NCBI GenBank assembly: GCA_027062125.1
Contig: JAMOTW010000132.1
Span: forward strand, 1-5,504
Length of the DNA stretch: 5,504 nt
Reading direction: 5' to 3'
Origin: Thermococcus sp.
Lineage (GTDB): Archaea; Methanobacteriota_B; Thermococci; Thermococcales; Thermococcaceae
Positions 5,482 through 5,504 of the stretch are shown here, piece after piece. A model generated the notes under the pieces. That model was not told the origin of the DNA, did not search any database, and saw nothing but the letters and a program-made list of their open reading frames with translations. A program made the translations under genes and the position numbers. How positions within the stretch are numbered: position 1 is the first letter of the stretch; the number at the start of each line of letters is the position of its first letter.

Positions 5482-5504
5482 TAATTTCCTATATGCCGGA
5501 CAAA
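5481..5504 (-). CDS. Possible 3' end of a convergent gene
   Basis: On the minus strand the right edge reads FVRHIGN followed by TAA at 5481-5483, directly beside the inverted repeat and its T-rich loop. Only seven codons are visible, so this is a weak call resting on the neat placement of stop and terminator. The alternative is a plus-strand gene starting at ATG 5493 (MPDK), which has no ribosome binding site and would have to be leaderless. Confidence 0.25.
   Translation of the reverse strand, partial: FVRHIGN

Overview
The window looks like chromosomal DNA of a hyperthermophilic euryarchaeon of the Thermococcus/Pyrococcus group. The support is GC-rich coding DNA, archaeal TATA elements about 25-45 bases before starts, GGTG/GAGGTG ribosome binding sites 5-6 bases before ATG or GTG, an archaeal-type serine hydroxymethyltransferase, and a STAND-type archaeal ATPase carrying a DUF234 nuclease-like domain. 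Genus is inferred from gene style, not proven.

Layout, left to right. Bases 1-311 are the last 102 codons of a membrane permease, probably an aromatic/hydroxy amino-acid permease. A short promoter region precedes glyA (434-1723), which is complete and has its active-site residues. After a T-rich stop region comes a three-gene cluster on the same strand (1812-2864). Two genes encode membrane-anchored, Ig-like surface proteins that are paralogs. Between them lies a 40-codon gene that keeps only the signal-anchor and the last beta strand of the same family, as if the middle had been deleted. The third gene overlaps the second by ATGA and is probably translationally coupled to it.

Bases 2865-2978 hold a strong TATA box merged with a perfect inverted repeat and a further direct copy of the same 8-mer, a likely operator for the ATPase gene 2979-4370. 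That protein has Walker A and B motifs, a winged-helix segment and a C-terminal PD-(D/E)XK-like motif.

The last gene (4403-5451) is unrecognised and the oddest. Its reading frame is broken, apparently by one extra CA in a CACACACA run. Its first ~270 codons are A-rich with codon use unlike the neighbours, while its last ~76 codons look like the host. It ends inside an inverted repeat (5450-5481) that may be a terminator shared with a convergent gene entering from the right edge. The only clear metabolic gene is glyA. The Ig-like cluster points to the cell surface, and the ATPase plus the foreign-looking broken gene look like accessory DNA.
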